From contig NZ_QSDR01000046.1 in NCBI RefSeq assembly GCF_003464085.1, forward strand, positions 1 to 26,904: a stretch of DNA of 26,904 bases, in the 5' to 3' direction. This DNA comes from Clostridium sp. AM58-1XD (GTDB taxonomy: Bacteria > Bacillota > Clostridia > Lachnospirales > Lachnospiraceae). The notes under the pieces were generated by a model. It searched no databases, was not told the origin of the DNA, and saw only the letters and a list, made by a program, of their open reading frames with translations. The translations under genes and the position numbers were made by a program. Positions within the stretch are counted from its first letter, which is position 1. Each line of letters opens with the position of its first letter. This document shows, piece by piece, positions 24,901 through 26,904 of the stretch.

Positions 24901-26564
24901 GGTTTTTCCTGAAGTAGATTGCCCTCTTTTCCCACATAGACGGTAGTGCTTGTAACAATTTCCTCACGGATGGCGTCGATCGGAGGATTTGTCACCTGAG
25001 CAAACAGCTGCTTGAAATAATTGAACAGCGGCTGGTGTTTTTTTGAAAGGACTGCCAACGGCGTATCCACCCCCATCGCGCTGATTCCCTCTGCGCCGTT
25101 AAGCGCCATATCCCTTACGGATGTCCTGTATTCTTCATACGTATATCCAAAGGCCTTCTGCATTCTGGAAAGAGGTTCTCCGCTGTATTCTTCCACTCCT
25201 TTATTTGGGATTTTGATATCGGCCAGGGAAATCAGGCTGCTGTCCAGCCATTCGCCGTATGGCTGTTTCTTCGCATAAAAATCTTTCAGCTCTTCGTCGT
25301 TCCAGATGCGTCCTTCCTTCGTATCCACAAGGAGCATCTTGCCCGGATGAAGGCGTTCCTTCAGCAGAATCCGTTCTGCCGGAATATCCAGGACGCCTAC
25401 TTCGGAAGACAGAATCATGTATCCGTCGTCTGTAATATAGTATCTGGATGGTCTCAGTCCGTTTCTGTCCAGAACGGCGCCCATAACGTCTCCATCGGAA
25501 AAGAGAATGGACGCAGGGCCATCCCATGGCTCCATCATCGTGGCATAATATTGATAGAAGTCTCTTTTATCCTGGCTCATGGCTTTATTGTTCGCCCATG
25601 GTTCAGGAATTGTCACCATAACGGCCAGAGGAAGATCCATGCCGTTCATAACCATGAATTCCAAAGCGTTATCCAGCATGGCTGAATCCGATCCTTTTGC
25701 ATTGATTACAGGCAATATTTTGTGAAGCTCATTCTTGAGGCACGGAGAATCCATCGTCTCTTCTCTGGCCAACATTTTATCTGCGTTTCCGCGGATCGTA
25801 TTGATCTCTCCGTTATGAACGATAAACCGGTTTGGATGGGCCCTGTCCCAGCTCGGCTCCGTATTGGTACTGAACCTGGAATGGACGATGGCGATTGCCG
25901 ATTCATACGCCTGATCCTGAAGATCCAGGAAGAATGTGCGCAGCTGCCCTACAAGAAACATTCCTTTATATACGATAGTGCGGCTGGAAAGTGAAACGAC
26001 ATATGTATCGTCGTTGCTCTGTTCAAAGACGCGGCGTACAATGAAAAGCCTCCTGTCAAAGTCCAGGCCAGTCTCCACGCCTTCCGGTTTTTTCACAAAC
26101 GCCTGCATGATATACGGCATGCACTCCCTCGCCTTATGCCCCAGTACTTCCGGAACAGTGGGAACCGATCTCCAGCCCAGAAACTCCATTCCTTCCTTTT
26201 CTATAATTACCTCAAACATTTTCTTCGCCTGGCTTCGTTTTAATTCATTTTGAGGGAAAAAGAACATTCCAGCCCCATATTCCCCTTCTGAGCCTAAAAA
26301 GACGCCGAGGTCACGACAGACTCTGGAGAAGAAACCATGCGATATCTGCAATAGGATTCCTACTCCGTCTCCTGTCTTTCCCTCGGCGTCTTTGCCGGCC
26401 CTGTGTTCCAGGTTTTCTACTATTTTTAAAGCGTTCTCCACCGTCCGATGGCTTTTCTTTCCTTTTATGTTTACCACTGCGCCGATTCCGCAGTTGTCAT
26501 GTTCAAATTCCGTCCGGTACAGCCCAGTCTCGGAGCCTTGTATATCCGGGATTTTTTTTCTCAT
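21975..26564 (-). CDS. gltB: Glutamate synthase large subunit
   Basis: GltB converts 2-oxoglutarate and glutamine to two glutamates. The 1529-residue protein has the full layout. The class II glutaminase domain has nucleophile Cys25 (EHDNCGIGAVV) after a short removable propeptide. The central domain and FMN/2-oxoglutarate synthase domain follow (GEGGESEERL; GAKPGEGGHLPAGKVYPWIA). The 3Fe-4S cysteines are CVMMRVCNLDTC near residue 1120, and the C-terminal GXGXG beta-helix includes GAGGQSFGAFI and GLSGGK. The ATG at 26564 (MRKKIPDIQG) is chosen because AGAGGAGG precedes it; the open frame continues 15 codons upstream. It is intact and is first in gltB-gltD. Confidence 0.97.
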   Translation of the reverse strand: MRKKIPDIQGSETGLYRTEFEHDNCGIGAVVNIKGKKSHRTVENALKIVENLEHRAGKDAEGKTGDGVGILLQISHGFFSRVCRDLGVFLGSEGEYGAGMFFFPQNELKRSQAKKMFEVIIEKEGMEFLGWRSVPTVPEVLGHKARECMPYIMQAFVKKPEGVETGLDFDRRLFIVRRVFEQSNDDTYVVSLSSRTIVYKGMFLVGQLRTFFLDLQDQAYESAIAIVHSRFSTNTEPSWDRAHPNRFIVHNGEINTIRGNADKMLAREETMDSPCLKNELHKILPVINAKGSDSAMLDNALEFMVMNGMDLPLAVMVTIPEPWANNKAMSQDKRDFYQYYATMMEPWDGPASILFSDGDVMGAVLDRNGLRPSRYYITDDGYMILSSEVGVLDIPAERILLKERLHPGKMLLVDTKEGRIWNDEELKDFYAKKQPYGEWLDSSLISLADIKIPNKGVEEYSGEPLSRMQKAFGYTYEEYRTSVRDMALNGAEGISAMGVDTPLAVLSKKHQPLFNYFKQLFAQVTNPPIDAIREEIVTSTTVYVGKEGNLLQEKPENCQVLKINHPILTNTDMLKIKNMKVKGFRVAVVPIIYYKSMKLKRALDHLFVEVDKVYRDGANILVLSDRGVDENHVPMPSLLAVSAVHQHLVKTKKRTSMAIILESGEPRDVHHYAVLLGYGACAVNPYLAHDTIRELIENRMLDKDYYAAVDDYDCAVLHGIVKIASKMGISAIQSYQGSQIFEAVGISEDVIDQYFTNTVSRVGGITLDDIAKEVDEIHSGAFDPLGLDVDFTFTSMGSHKMRSQGEAHRYNPQTIHLLQQSARTGDYGMFKEYTALADKEECGNLRTLLEFDYPDQGISIDEVEKVESIVKRFKTGAMSYGSISEEAHEALAAAMNSIHGKSNTGEGGESEERLDSEGTENSRCSAIKQVASGRFGVTSRYLVSAKEIQIKMAQGAKPGEGGHLPAGKVYPWIARTRHSTPGVSLISPPPHHDIYSIEDLAQLIYDLKNANKYARISVKLVSETGVGTVAAGVAKAGAQVILISGYDGGTGAAPGSSIHNAGLPWELGVAETHQTLIKNGLRERVMIEADGKLMSGRDVVIATLLGAEEYGFATAPLVALGCVMMRVCNLDTCPMGIATQNPELRKRFKGKPEYVMNFMYFIAQEMREYMARLGIRTIDEMVGRTDLLKVRKTEDPRAGKLDFTQILFHPKAGGKVTFNAKKAYDFKLENTLDEKVLLKKLKDAVEKGERKTIRVRTGNMDRAFGTILGSEITRCHKNGLPDDTITIECEGAGGQSFGAFIPTGLTLKLKGDSNDYFGKGLSGGKLAVCPPDGFMRPAEENIIIGNVALYGATGGEAFINGVAGERFCVRNSGARAVVEGVGDHGCEYMTGGRAVILGPVGNNFAAGMSGGIAYVLDEDNRLYRHMNKEMVSIEKVDTKYDEKELKDMIEAHVKATGSEKGGRILDDFGGYLPKFKKIIPNDYKKMLLLSTQLEEKGLSGGEAQIEAFYISTGSKRQEDQGLWEKPQDS

Positions 26565-26704
26565 AGAGACCTCCTCTTTCTTTACCTTATTTCCTGAACG
26601 CAGCAGCAAGCCGGTTCGTTCTGCTCCACCGCTTTTTATCCAATTCTATGTATTAATTATCTTATGTAATAATTATCTATAGAAAACATGTCCCTTAAAA
26701 AGCG
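26565..26704 (-). promoter_or_regulatory. gltB upstream region
   Basis: About 140 nt between the upstream terminator and the gltB start. A very A/T-rich stretch (26640-26690) must contain the promoter, but no hexamer pair with good spacing stands out; GATAAT near 26660 is the best -10. I found no convincing CodY box or ANTAR hairpin pair. Confidence 0.4.
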
Positions 26705-26754
26705 AAAAAAGTGCCGAAACAACAGGCTCCTTTGCCCTCATTTCTTGCACTTTT
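26705..26754 (-). terminator. Terminator upstream of gltB
   Basis: On the minus strand AAAAGTGC (26754-26747) pairs with GCACTTTT (26714-26707), with an inner AGGGC/GCCT pairing, and T6 follows (26710-26705). It most likely ends the gene or element to the right, making gltB the first gene of its transcript. Confidence 0.7.
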
Positions 26755-26766
26755 GCAGAATTTTGC

Positions 26767-26904
26767 AGTTCCGCGCTTTCACGGCGCGTCACTATTTTTT
26801 ATTGCGCTCGGCCCTCGCTCCATAAAAACGCGCGGGAACCGCCTTGACCTTATGGTCAAGCCGTAGCAAATAGTTCCGCGCTTTCACGGCGCGTCACTAT
26901 TTTT
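26767..26904. repeat. Direct repeat of a 33-bp palindromic element, 105-bp spacing
   Basis: Bases 26767-26799 and 26872-26904 are identical. Each contains the inverted repeat CGCGC-N7-GCGCG followed by TCACTATTTTT; the second copy is further framed by AAATAGT/ACTATTT. Between them lies a perfect hairpin CTTGACC-TTAT-GGTCAAG (26843-26860). No reading frame is convincing. The second copy is cut by the window edge, so the 105-bp unit may continue. Confidence 0.85.

Noticed and set aside
26668..26690. CodY-box-like sequence upstream of gltB
   Set aside because: TTTTCTATAGATAATT needs an insertion to fit the consensus, so support is too weak.
1..26904. tRNA or rRNA genes, CRISPR arrays, IS elements and prophage genes
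   Set aside because: I saw no cloverleaf or rRNA sequence, no regular repeat-spacer array, and no transposase, integrase or phage structural proteins.

Overview
The window looks like chromosome from a spore-forming, low-to-mid GC Clostridia, most likely a Lachnospiraceae gut-type organism. The grounds are a CodY regulator, a sporulation sigma factor resembling SigK, a T-box leader, LexA boxes of the Gram-positive type, a clostridial ANTAR regulator beside glutamine/glutamate genes, and dapL-type lysine biosynthesis. Species is not determined. Nearly all genes lie on the minus strand, so the text below follows transcription from right to left.

Right edge to about 20.0 kb: an intergenic region with a 105-bp-spaced palindromic repeat and a terminator, then glutamate synthase gltB-gltD. 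Next come a decayed glutamine synthetase (glnA) remnant and an ANTAR regulator with a degenerate receiver. About 19.5-18.2 kb: dapL. About 18.3-12.6 kb: a promoter buried in the end of dapL drives a T-box leader and aspS (archaeal-type, probably non-discriminating AspRS)-gatC-gatA-gatB, the indirect Asn-tRNA(Asn)/Gln-tRNA(Gln) route. The T-box carries an overlapping GAA/AAC specifier candidate. A sigK-like gene without a pro-sequence follows.

About 12.5-10.0 kb: a truncated GGDEF remnant, a two-gene chromate-transporter-type pair on the plus strand, and a divergent LysR regulator. About 10.0-6.8 kb: two LexA-like boxes in front of a radical SAM/DUF4130 DNA-metabolism pair, followed by a serine hydrolase. 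About 6.8-0.9 kb: a structured leader and comM(yifB)-dprA-topA-codY, ending at a strong terminator. The left edge holds the 5' part of a collagen-like gene whose Gly-X-Y register is broken by an 83-bp tandem repeat.

A technical feature runs through the whole window. Six housekeeping or biosynthetic genes (topA, gatB twice, gatC, dapL, gltD, chromate transporter B) carry single-base indels, nearly all in short G/C runs. Repairing one base in each case restores a full family-length protein. Sequencing or consensus error is the simplest explanation, so I give the repaired spans as CDS and flag the site. The glnA and GGDEF fragments are different: they are truly rearranged or truncated.
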